Shown: positions 53,844 to 61,215 of the stretch, piece after piece
Position numbering within the stretch: the stretch's first letter is position 1
Layout: every line of letters starts with the position of its first letter
From: an uncultured Saprospiraceae bacterium
GTDB taxonomy: Bacteria; Bacteroidota; Bacteroidia; Chitinophagales; Saprospiraceae
Length of the DNA stretch: 64,000 bases
Direction of reading: 5' to 3'
NCBI GenBank assembly: GCA_938001865.1
Contig: CALLAW010000032.1
Span: forward strand, 59,491-123,490
Position numbers and translations under genes: made by a program
The notes under the pieces: generated by a model
The model's database searches: none
Told to the model about the DNA's origin: nothing
The model's input: the letters and a program-made list of their open reading frames with translations, nothing else

Positions 53844-54961
53844 TTTTTTTTACTATCGATTTTGAAGGCTCTTGACAAGTATGTAATCTTGCCTAGTACG
53901 ACCTCTGTATGGAGTGTCTTATGTGATGCCATGGGGAGATTGAGATCTGCCTTGGTCACGATATTGAGACTATTGAGGAGGAATGTCAGACTAGTAGTCC
54001 TACTCTGTGTGACATATCTCTGAGTCAGTTCTTCACTTGAGTCTAGGAGTGATTGGGTCTTACTGTCCTTGCTCAATAGCAGCTTACGTAGATGCTCAGC
54101 TAAGCCACGGAGGAAGAGTGAAGCTTCAAAGCCATTACCCAAGATATCATGGAAGAGTGTGATCACACCTGGCATGTCTTCTTCCATAAATCTCTCCACC
54201 ATATTGAAGTAGTATTCGTAGTCTAGGATATTGAGATTCTTGATGACACTGTCATAGGTGATCTCTCCACCGCTAGCACTTGCCACTCTGTCATAGATGG
54301 AGAGTGCATCTCTCATCGCACCATCAGCCTTCTCTCCGATGATATTGAGTGCCTCTGTCTCTGCTTTGATTCCCTCTTCGGCTACGATATGTTGGAGTTG
54401 TGTGACGATATCTGATACTTGTATCCTCTTGAAGTCATAGATCTGACATCGCGAGAGGATAGTGGGGATTATTTTGTGTTTTTCGGTAGTAGCTAAGATG
54501 AATACTGCGTATGGTGGCGGCTCCTCTAGTGTCTTGAGGAATGCATTAAATGCTGCAGTCGTCAGCATATGGACCTCATCTATGATGAAGACCTTCTTAG
54601 TCCCTGCGGAGGGTTGTATCCGTACTTGTTCGTTGAGAGTACGGATGTGATCTACAGAGTTATTAGATGCTGCATCTAGCTCGAGGATATTGAATGATGC
54701 ATTCTCTTCGAATGCTTGACATGAGTCACACTTACCGCATGGATTGATCTTATCGGTTGTATCTGTGCAGTTGAGTGTCTTAGCGAGGATACGAGCACAG
54801 GTCGTCTTACCTACTCCTCGTGGTCCACAGAAGAGATAGGCATGTGCTAGTTGCTCTGATGCTATGGCATTCTTGAGTGTATCTGCGACATGGCTCTGTC
54901 CGACTACTTCCTCAAACTTTTGGGGTCGATATTTCCGTGCCGATACGATATAGTTACTCAT
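53825..54961 (-). CDS. dnaX: DNA polymerase III subunit gamma/tau, N-terminal frame (gamma form)
   Basis: The 378-residue frame is the clamp-loader ATPase: VGQSHVADTLKNAI, Walker A CGPRGVGKTTCARI, zinc-binding LNCTDTTDKINPCGKCDSCQ, Walker B VFIIDEVHML, sensor ILATTEKHKIIPTILSRCQ, and the domain III helices up to residue 373. It then runs into ten A residues and stops after KKKIPLLK. This matches the size of a gamma product. The missing tau part is in the -1 frame directly downstream. It is the first gene of the dnaX-crp-pyrD run. Confidence 0.93.
   Translation of the reverse strand: MSNYIVSARKYRPQKFEEVVGQSHVADTLKNAIASEQLAHAYLFCGPRGVGKTTCARILAKTLNCTDTTDKINPCGKCDSCQAFEENASFNILELDAASNNSVDHIRTLNEQVRIQPSAGTKKVFIIDEVHMLTTAAFNAFLKTLEEPPPYAVFILATTEKHKIIPTILSRCQIYDFKRIQVSDIVTQLQHIVAEEGIKAETEALNIIGEKADGAMRDALSIYDRVASASGGEITYDSVIKNLNILDYEYYFNMVERFMEEDMPGVITLFHDILGNGFEASLFLRGLAEHLRKLLLSKDSKTQSLLDSSEELTQRYVTQSRTTSLTFLLNSLNIVTKADLNLPMASHKTLHTEVVLGKITYLSRAFKIDSKKKIPLLK
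53842..53851 (-). promoter_or_regulatory. A10 slippery tract in dnaX, likely recoding site
   Basis: The coding strand reads AGT AAA AAA AAA ATT in the gamma frame: ten consecutive A residues (ten T on the plus strand). Re-reading one base (-1), or an mRNA with eleven A residues, leads into the open tau extension. Runs of nine or more A are known sites of transcriptional slippage in dnaX of Thermus, and E. coli uses A AAA AAG for ribosomal shifting. I see no clear upstream Shine-Dalgarno stimulator or strong downstream hairpin. A homopolymer sequencing error is the alternative. Confidence 0.65.
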
Positions 54962-55274
54962 GTCACGAAGATAGAGATTTTTCCCTTATTCTAAAGAGTT
55001 TCTTTGGTCTCTTACACTGCCTTAGGTGTCGACATTGCCATGGTGCTTTACTTGCATGAGATCGGAGGGTGATATGCGTTCGTCTCCGACGGAGCAGGGG
55101 ATGACGTCATATCTAATGTTAGCTTCTCGCCTTTCATTAATTTGTTTCATGAATTCAATTTTACTTGACTATGTAGTAATTAACACACGAAGTTCCTTTT
55201 CATTAAAAATCTACTTACTATGCGACAACTATATGGAAATTCTAATAACTTTAAAGTCTATTTGCTCATACATT
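54962..55274. other. Intergenic region upstream of dnaX
   Basis: About 310 bases without a convincing gene. A short perfect inverted repeat, CTCCG-A-CGGAG, lies near 55087-55097. The part after about 55110 changes to the AT-rich composition of the following outer membrane protein gene. It should contain the dnaX promoter, but I see no exact -7 match. Confidence 0.4.
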
Positions 55275-55928
55275 TTATCTTTTACTACTTGCTTCTTTTT
55301 TTGTGTTAAAGACATTAAATCTGTAAGCAACAGATATTTCAAGTGTTTTTGTTTTGTCAACGTGGTGATATGATTTTGGATTTAGTGCTTTTAGGTTGTA
55401 AAAACGTGTGCTTATCACTAATGACTTTATTTCATAAGCAGCCGAAGCTACCCATCCAAACTGGTCTTGAATGTGTGAATCACTAAAACTTGTCCAAAAA
55501 TTAAGCTCGTCAAAGCCTATGTTGAAATTTCTTAGTAATTGATAACTGATACCCACGCCTAATTGAATATTTTCTGCAATATTTATAGTTGGAATTGTTG
55601 TAATGGCTATCCTACGGAACTTCAAATTAGGGTATCCAGCAAATCCTGTATCGACATACTTCATTTTGTTTTCACTGTACTGAAAAGTTGTATTAATTAG
55701 TATATGCTCATTAATGTGTTGTGTAATACCTAATCCTAAGAATAGATTAGTCTGAAATTCGCTGTCAGAGATTGCACCTGATGACCAATTGTTTAATTTG
55801 AAGTCTGTTAAACCACTGTTTTTGGCAAATGATAACCCTACAATTGGTTCAATTGAAGTTTGCGAGGATAACGATTTTAAACACAAGAAACAAAATGCCG
55901 CAATTTTTAATGTGCTTAATAATTTCAC
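55275..55928 (-). CDS. AT-rich outer membrane beta-barrel protein
   Basis: The 217-residue protein has a signal peptide (MKLLSTLKIAAFCFLCLKSL, cleavage near SSQ) and a barrel pattern: SIEPIVGLSFAKNSG, ILINTTFQYSENKMKYVDTG, NIQLGVGISYQLLRNFNIGF, FGWVASAAYEIKSLVISTRF, TLEISVAYRFNVF. It ends in a short basic tail (NTKKEASSKR) after the last strand instead of a terminal aromatic residue. Its DNA is visibly more AT-rich than the surrounding genes and uses A/T-ending codons, suggesting recent acquisition. No family name can be supported. Confidence 0.72.
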   Translation of the reverse strand: MKLLSTLKIAAFCFLCLKSLSSQTSIEPIVGLSFAKNSGLTDFKLNNWSSGAISDSEFQTNLFLGLGITQHINEHILINTTFQYSENKMKYVDTGFAGYPNLKFRRIAITTIPTINIAENIQLGVGISYQLLRNFNIGFDELNFWTSFSDSHIQDQFGWVASAAYEIKSLVISTRFYNLKALNPKSYHHVDKTKTLEISVAYRFNVFNTKKEASSKR

Positions 55929-56135
55929 AATTCTAACATTACTTGTTTGTATTTCATATAGAACCTCTTTCTATTATTTGTATTGCTTTACTCAGTTTTA
56001 TTTTGGTGGAAGCTAACGAGTATCAGTTGTCACTGATAGCTCCTGAGATATGAATGCAAGGTGTTATCGACCATATCTCTTCAGATCTTAACCTACCTCA
56101 CGGTAAGCTATGGAAATGGGACTTCAATATAGGCC

Positions 56136-56168
56136 AAAAAAAAGCCGCCTCTCTGGGAGAGACGGCTT
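56136..56168 (-). terminator. Rho-independent terminator after the TonB receptor gene
   Basis: On the minus strand a 12-base stem (AAGCCGTCTCTC pairing with GAGAGGCGGCTT, one mismatch) with a 3-base loop is followed by a T-run. It is about 45 bases after the receptor stop. Confidence 0.88.
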
Positions 56169-56212
56169 ATGACATTGTGTCTATGTGACTTAAGTCTGAG
56201 TATTTTTAGTGC

Positions 56213-58918
56213 TTAGAAGTTATACCTCAAAGAAGCATTCCATGTTCTTCCAAATCCAAACCAGACAAAGTTAGACTTGTCGATTCCGTTGTAGAGTGCA
56301 GATTCAGGAGTTGATTCAGTAGCAAAGATATTGGTATTTGACTCTGCGATATATTCAGTATCAAGGAGGTTATTAATGTTACCTCTGAGAGTCAAGCTGT
56401 GACCATTATTGAAACTCATCTCATATGTAATACCTGCATCCAAGAGATTGTAATCAGGTAATTGAAGAGCTCCATTGTTGTCTGACTCTAAAAATGCATC
56501 TCCGATAATATCGAAGTCAGCATAGAGATTGCCGTAGTACAACCAGTCAGCATCTATAGATAATCCATCAATGATCTCATACTCTAATCCTAATGATCCA
56601 GTAGTCTGAGCAGCATCTCCTACTTTGACTCCTTCTGTAAATAGTGTAGAAGTACCGATCAAGTCTTGGTTATCGTCAAATACCGAAGCTTCAGTATTAT
56701 CAGAATAGACCCAATTACCTACAGAGAGCATCCCTTTGACGATCAATCCAGTCGTCGGCTTAGCTCTTAAGTCTATCTCTATCCCGCTATGAATATTGGC
56801 AAGATCTGAGAATACGGCAGTCCCTGACTCTCCAGCAGTTAAGTCTACGCTTCTTGATAACCATCTGTTAGACCAATTGATATTGTAAAGATTAACATTA
56901 GCATCGATAAATCTGTGTCTCAATCCGTAACCAAGCTCAAATGAGATGATCTGCTCGTTCTCTACATCAGCGTTGATGTTGTTTGCAAAATTTGGAAATA
57001 CTGCATCGAAGAATGGTTGTCTCTCAATATATCCTGCATTTGCAAATACATTGTGATTCGCATCAATATTGTAATTGACTCCACCCTTGATAAATCCACC
57101 GACCTTAGCATGAGTATCTGATTGTTGCTCATCACCTGAGTACGAAAAGAAGTCTTCTCTTTGGTAGGTTTGGTTGGATACACCACCTTGAGCTACTGCT
57201 GTGAATGTTTCTGTTGCATACTCCACTAAACCATTCACACCTAGCCAATTGACATTACCGATATTGAAGTAGTTAAGTTTTTCGTCAAGGTCAACATTGA
57301 CAAATGGTCTAGCCTCAGCTGTAGTTGTTATAATATTTGGACTATTATTAATGTCTCCAGTAGAAGCATAACCATCTAGGCCTAAGAGATCATTAAGGAT
57401 CCTATAGTGGATACCGCTATAGATCCTCCCATCAACTCCTACACCAAGTGTGAGGTTACCAATTTTGTGCTCTAGACTAGAGATAGCCCCGTACCAGTCA
57501 TGAGAGTTGATTGATGATCTTCTTATCGACGCATTCGTATTGATTCCATCTACTCCGTCTAAGTCACGGTCATTAGCACCTACCACTTGTCCTGTAAATT
57601 CTGAGTCAGGCCCAGTATAAGCATCACCTGCTTGATTATTAGCAATCACAGCATCGAAGTCAATCAGACCTTCTTCTGTTCTGAATGGTAGATTGGGTAC
57701 ACCAGTTGTAAATTCCTCTCTGAATGGATAGATACCGAAGTTTCTTCCTCTCGGACCAGTACCTCCACCTCGACCCCATGAGCCGTATACTACTGTAGCT
57801 AATGAAGTGTTGTCATTCATCTTCCAATCCCAATTCAATGAAGCAATCGGCTTATTGTAGAAGTTTCTTCTATATGTGAACTCTTCTCCATCTCTCAATC
57901 CCCAGTCACCATTGAATCGTCTATCGATTCCTTCTTCTCCGAATGTCTCATAATCATTGATAGATAACCAAGCATCTCTTTGGTGGTGCCACTGTCCAGC
58001 GCCGATAAAGCTACCGTTAAATTTGTGACCATTGCCTGCATTGTACCCCATCGAGAAGAGGTAGTTATACCCTTCGCCTTGAGTACCATCGACATATCCA
58101 TTACCTTGCCATCTCCCGAGTAAGATACCAGCTGAGAATCCATTGTCCATCTCACCTGTATCGTATGCAAGTGTTGTCTTGAGATATCCGTCATTACCTA
58201 CGGCAACATTGACTAACCCTCCTTGTTCTTTTTCTGTCGTTTTAGTGACAACGTTGATTGTACCACCTACTGATGGCACAGCTAATCTAGAGGCACCTAT
58301 ACCTCTTTGGATTTCAACCCCAGAAGCGACATCTTGTAATCCAGCCCAGTTAGACCAGAATACTCTACCATTCTCCATGTCATTGACCGGTTGACCATTA
58401 ATGATTACTGCTGTATTAGTCTGATCAAATCCTCTTACTGAGATACGACCATCACCATACCCACCACCTGTCTTAGTTGCATAGACTGATGGTGTTAACT
58501 TTAATATCTCTGGAAACTCCTGAGTTCCTAGTTTCAATTGAATATCTCTAGCTCTTACGAGTGAAGAGGCTACAGGTGTCTGTCGATCTTTGACGAGATC
58601 AACTACTCCAGTTACTACTATTTCCTCTAATAATGATCCAGCACTTACTCCGATAGCTCCTAGATCCCCCATTGATGTAATCTCGATCGTCTTAGTATCA
58701 TATCCAAGATATGAAATGACCAATCTGTCTCCTTTGCTTGCATTGATAGAGAACATCCCATCAATATCTGTAATCGTACCCATATCTTTACCATCTATGG
58801 TTACTGTAGCTCCCACTAGTGGAGTGTTGTTAGCTGCATCCATGATCTTACCAGTCGTACTCTGACCGAATAAAAACCCTGCAGAACAAAGCATAATTAA
58901 TGTAAATAGTTTTTTCAT
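56213..58918 (-). CDS. TonB-dependent outer membrane receptor
   Basis: The 901-residue protein starts with a signal peptide (MKKLFTLIMLCSAGFLFGQ), a carboxypeptidase-regulatory-like domain (GKIMDAANNTPLVGATVTID), the plug domain (SVYATKTGGGYGDGRISVRG, VIINGQPVNDMENGRVFWSN, RGIGASRLAVPSVGGTINVV) and a long barrel ending NASLRYNF, with terminal phenylalanine. No SusD-type partner gene flanks it, so it is more like a siderophore, vitamin or peptide receptor than a polysaccharide SusC. The transported substrate cannot be read from the sequence. Promoter word upstream and terminator downstream suggest a single-gene transcript. Confidence 0.92.
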   Translation of the reverse strand: MKKLFTLIMLCSAGFLFGQSTTGKIMDAANNTPLVGATVTIDGKDMGTITDIDGMFSINASKGDRLVISYLGYDTKTIEITSMGDLGAIGVSAGSLLEEIVVTGVVDLVKDRQTPVASSLVRARDIQLKLGTQEFPEILKLTPSVYATKTGGGYGDGRISVRGFDQTNTAVIINGQPVNDMENGRVFWSNWAGLQDVASGVEIQRGIGASRLAVPSVGGTINVVTKTTEKEQGGLVNVAVGNDGYLKTTLAYDTGEMDNGFSAGILLGRWQGNGYVDGTQGEGYNYLFSMGYNAGNGHKFNGSFIGAGQWHHQRDAWLSINDYETFGEEGIDRRFNGDWGLRDGEEFTYRRNFYNKPIASLNWDWKMNDNTSLATVVYGSWGRGGGTGPRGRNFGIYPFREEFTTGVPNLPFRTEEGLIDFDAVIANNQAGDAYTGPDSEFTGQVVGANDRDLDGVDGINTNASIRRSSINSHDWYGAISSLEHKIGNLTLGVGVDGRIYSGIHYRILNDLLGLDGYASTGDINNSPNIITTTAEARPFVNVDLDEKLNYFNIGNVNWLGVNGLVEYATETFTAVAQGGVSNQTYQREDFFSYSGDEQQSDTHAKVGGFIKGGVNYNIDANHNVFANAGYIERQPFFDAVFPNFANNINADVENEQIISFELGYGLRHRFIDANVNLYNINWSNRWLSRSVDLTAGESGTAVFSDLANIHSGIEIDLRAKPTTGLIVKGMLSVGNWVYSDNTEASVFDDNQDLIGTSTLFTEGVKVGDAAQTTGSLGLEYEIIDGLSIDADWLYYGNLYADFDIIGDAFLESDNNGALQLPDYNLLDAGITYEMSFNNGHSLTLRGNINNLLDTEYIAESNTNIFATESTPESALYNGIDKSNFVWFGFGRTWNASLRYNF

Positions 58919-58943
58919 TTTTGTATTTAGTTAGTTAATGTTA

Positions 58944-58951
58944 CAAACTTA
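58944..58951 (-). promoter_or_regulatory. Candidate -7 element for the TonB receptor gene
   Basis: The minus strand reads TAAGTTTG, an exact TAnnTTTG match, 25 bases upstream of the ATG. No TTG at the expected -33 spacing. Confidence 0.45.
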
Positions 58952-59143
58952 AACACATATCTAATTTTTTCCTATAGATTATTAATCTATATATTGCGGT
59001 CGAGTCCAAAAGAAATTAACAATATGTTAACTCTTGCTACTCTTAAGACTATCTCTCACTGAAAGTAGTGATTTATCCATTTATACTTACCTATACCTAT
59101 ACTGTCGATACTAACTCTGGTGCTCATCAATCCACTTATGTAA

Positions 59144-59623
59144 ATGCAAAACACTCCTCACCCTAAGCTAGCTCAATATCACTTCTCGACCTACTCATGG
59201 ACGCATCTCTCGAAGGATGATCTCTACGATCTTCTCCATCTCCGTCAGGTAATATTCGTAGTGGAGCAGAACTGTCCATACATCGATGCAGACCACAAAG
59301 ACCAAGCGTCGCATCATGTCTTAGTCAAGGATGAACATGGATCGCTTGTCGCCTATACCAGACTGCTACCCATGGGTGTAAGTTATACGGATCATGTCTC
59401 TATCGGCAGGGTAGTCATCGCTGCATCACATCGAGGCATCGGTCTAGGATACCAACTGATGGATCACTCTATCCAAGAGTGTCGGTCTCTCTGGTCAGAG
59501 TTGCCTATCAAGATCTCGGCACAGGAGCACCTCCAACAGTTCTATACTCAGTGTGGATTCTCTCGGATAGGTGAGACTTATCTCGAGGATGATATCCCTC
59601 ATGTGGCGATGGTGATGGCGTAG
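59144..59623 (+). CDS. GNAT N-acetyltransferase, ElaA-like
   Basis: The 159-residue protein matches the ElaA type of the GNAT family: YSWTHLSKDDLYDLLHLRQV followed by IFVVEQNCPYIDADHKDQAS, then RLLPMG and the acetyl-CoA loop SIGRVVIAASHRGIGLGYQL, and KISAQEHLQQFYTQCGF near the end. The RxxGxG/A-type loop is R-G-I-G-L-G. The acceptor substrate is unknown. It is a single plus-strand gene between two minus-strand genes and shows no clear -7 element. Confidence 0.9.
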   Translation: MQNTPHPKLAQYHFSTYSWTHLSKDDLYDLLHLRQVIFVVEQNCPYIDADHKDQASHHVLVKDEHGSLVAYTRLLPMGVSYTDHVSIGRVVIAASHRGIGLGYQLMDHSIQECRSLWSELPIKISAQEHLQQFYTQCGFSRIGETYLEDDIPHVAMVMA

Positions 59624-59675
59624 ATCAGTTGGAGAGATTGACTCTCTAGTCAGCCATCATACTGAGGCACATCGA

Positions 59676-61025
59676 TTACTTTTTCTTCTTATTATTTATC
59701 GATTTCTGCCCTCTCTTTTTAGGCTTTTTGTACTTGAGTTTTTGAGTCTGAGACCGTGTCATGTGGCGATTCTCCTTTTTGTTTTTATCCTTCTTTTCAT
59801 GAAATGCTGGACCTGAGGGTACAAACTTTTTCATTTTATGATTATTGAAAGGGACAAATTCTACTGGCTTTTCTAACTCTATCAATTCGTCAGAGATGAC
59901 GACTTCCTCAGGGACTTCTTTCACTTCGATTGGAGTCTTCATCAGTGTTTCGATTTGGTCCAGATACTCTCTCTCTGACTCTGACACAAATGCAATTGCC
60001 TGACCTCTCTTGTCAGCACGACCAGTACGACCGATCCTATGGATATACTTCTCAGGGGTATCTGTGAGATCAAAGTTGATGACATGAGTCACCGATGACA
60101 CATCTAGCCCACGAGCGATGATATCTGTAGCGATGATACACCTATAAGTCCCATCTTGAAAAAATTCTACAGTCTGGAATCGATTGTTTTGTGACTTAGA
60201 AGAGTGGATGACACCAATCGTCTCTTCGAAGATTGGATAGAGTCGATCATAGAGTATGTCGGCCATCTTTTTGGTAGATACGAAGACGAGTACCTTGGAC
60301 ATCTCTTCATTGTGCTCAAGCAAGTGGATGAGAAGATTAGTCTTACTATTGAAGTTGGCAATAGCATATACCGACTGATCGATACTCTCAAGTGGAGCAC
60401 CAGATGGTGCTACTTCTACCTTGTCATAGAAGGTGGTGTACTCTTGGATGACTGTCTCCACCTGAGGTATCAAGGTAGCACTGAACATCAGATTTTGCCT
60501 CTTCTCGGGGAGAAACTCTTTGATCGTATGCAGTTGGACTCTGAATCCGAGGTTCAACATCTCGTCCACTTCATCGATGATGAGTCTTTTGATGTTTTTT
60601 GCCTTGAGCACACCATCGAGCAGGAGGTCATTGAGTCTTCCAGGTGTCCCTACGACGAGGTCGCAGCCGAGTGAGAGAGCATGCTTATGTGTCTTGATAT
60701 TGGTCCCACCGTAGACACCCACTGCTGTAAATGTCATGTAGCTTGTCAGCTTCTCCACCTCCTCTAGTACCTGAGCTACGAGTTCTCGAGTCGGTACGAT
60801 GATCAAGATCTGAGGGTAGATAGTCTTAGTGAACTTCCACAATCTTAGTGAAGGGAGTAAGTAAGCAAATGTCTTACCAGTACCAGTCTGAGCTATCCCT
60901 ATGATATCCTTACCAGACATGATGAGTGGAAAAGTCTTAGACTGAATCGTAGTAGGCTCGGTCATACCGAGGTCATCTAGAGCATTGTTGAGAGCCTTAC
61001 CAAGATTGAGATCATTGAATGTCAT
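59676..61025 (-). CDS. DEAD-box RNA helicase
   Basis: The ATG at 61023-61025 gives 449 residues starting MTFNDLNLGKALNNALDDLG, the Q-motif region; the track start 8 codons upstream would read through the promoter word. All helicase motifs are present: AQTGTGKTFAYLLP (I), VPTRELVAQV (Ia), TPGRLNDLL (Ib), DEVD (II, DEVD instead of DEAD), FSATLIP (III), ATDIIARGLDV (V) and YIHRIGRTGRADKRG (VI). The C-terminus is very basic (KLKYKKPKKRGQKS), as in cold-shock and ribosome-assembly helicases. Exact paralogue cannot be named. Confidence 0.93.
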   Translation of the reverse strand: MTFNDLNLGKALNNALDDLGMTEPTTIQSKTFPLIMSGKDIIGIAQTGTGKTFAYLLPSLRLWKFTKTIYPQILIIVPTRELVAQVLEEVEKLTSYMTFTAVGVYGGTNIKTHKHALSLGCDLVVGTPGRLNDLLLDGVLKAKNIKRLIIDEVDEMLNLGFRVQLHTIKEFLPEKRQNLMFSATLIPQVETVIQEYTTFYDKVEVAPSGAPLESIDQSVYAIANFNSKTNLLIHLLEHNEEMSKVLVFVSTKKMADILYDRLYPIFEETIGVIHSSKSQNNRFQTVEFFQDGTYRCIIATDIIARGLDVSSVTHVINFDLTDTPEKYIHRIGRTGRADKRGQAIAFVSESEREYLDQIETLMKTPIEVKEVPEEVVISDELIELEKPVEFVPFNNHKMKKFVPSGPAFHEKKDKNKKENRHMTRSQTQKLKYKKPKKRGQKSINNKKKK

Positions 61026-61029
61026 GGTG

Positions 61030-61037
61030 CAAAGGTA
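61030..61037 (-). promoter_or_regulatory. -7 element immediately upstream of the DEAD-box helicase gene
   Basis: The minus strand reads TACCTTTG, an exact TAnnTTTG match, with only four bases (CACC) before the ATG. If active, it would give a leaderless or nearly leaderless transcript. Confidence 0.5.
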
Positions 61038-61162
61038 CACTTCTCTCACGAGAGATAACTACTTCAGAGCTTCTACAAGGTACTCTCTGTCTAGCTAGTC
61101 CTATACGTTAGCCAAGATCATCTGTGATGAGAGCTGTCTGAGTTTCTGCTGCAATTGGGCAT

Positions 61163-61198
61163 AAAAAAAAGCTTGACAATTTTTTGCCAAGCTTTTTT
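61163..61198. terminator. Bidirectional terminator between clpB and the DEAD-box gene
   Basis: AAAAAAGCTTG and its reverse complement CAAGCTTTTTT flank a short T-rich loop, so a U-run follows the stem on both strands. It lies about 20 bases after the clpB stop (minus strand), which it most likely serves. Confidence 0.82.
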
Positions 61199-61215
61199 AT
61201 CATTTCTAACAGTTG

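Noticed and set aside
56213-58918. SusC/SusD polysaccharide utilisation locus
   Set aside because: The receptor has a SusC-like N-terminal domain, but no SusD, glycosidase or regulator gene is adjacent.
60204-60674. 156-residue plus-strand ORF opposite the DEAD-box helicase
   Set aside because: It is a shadow of the conserved helicase frame, with no recognisable domain or independent promoter.
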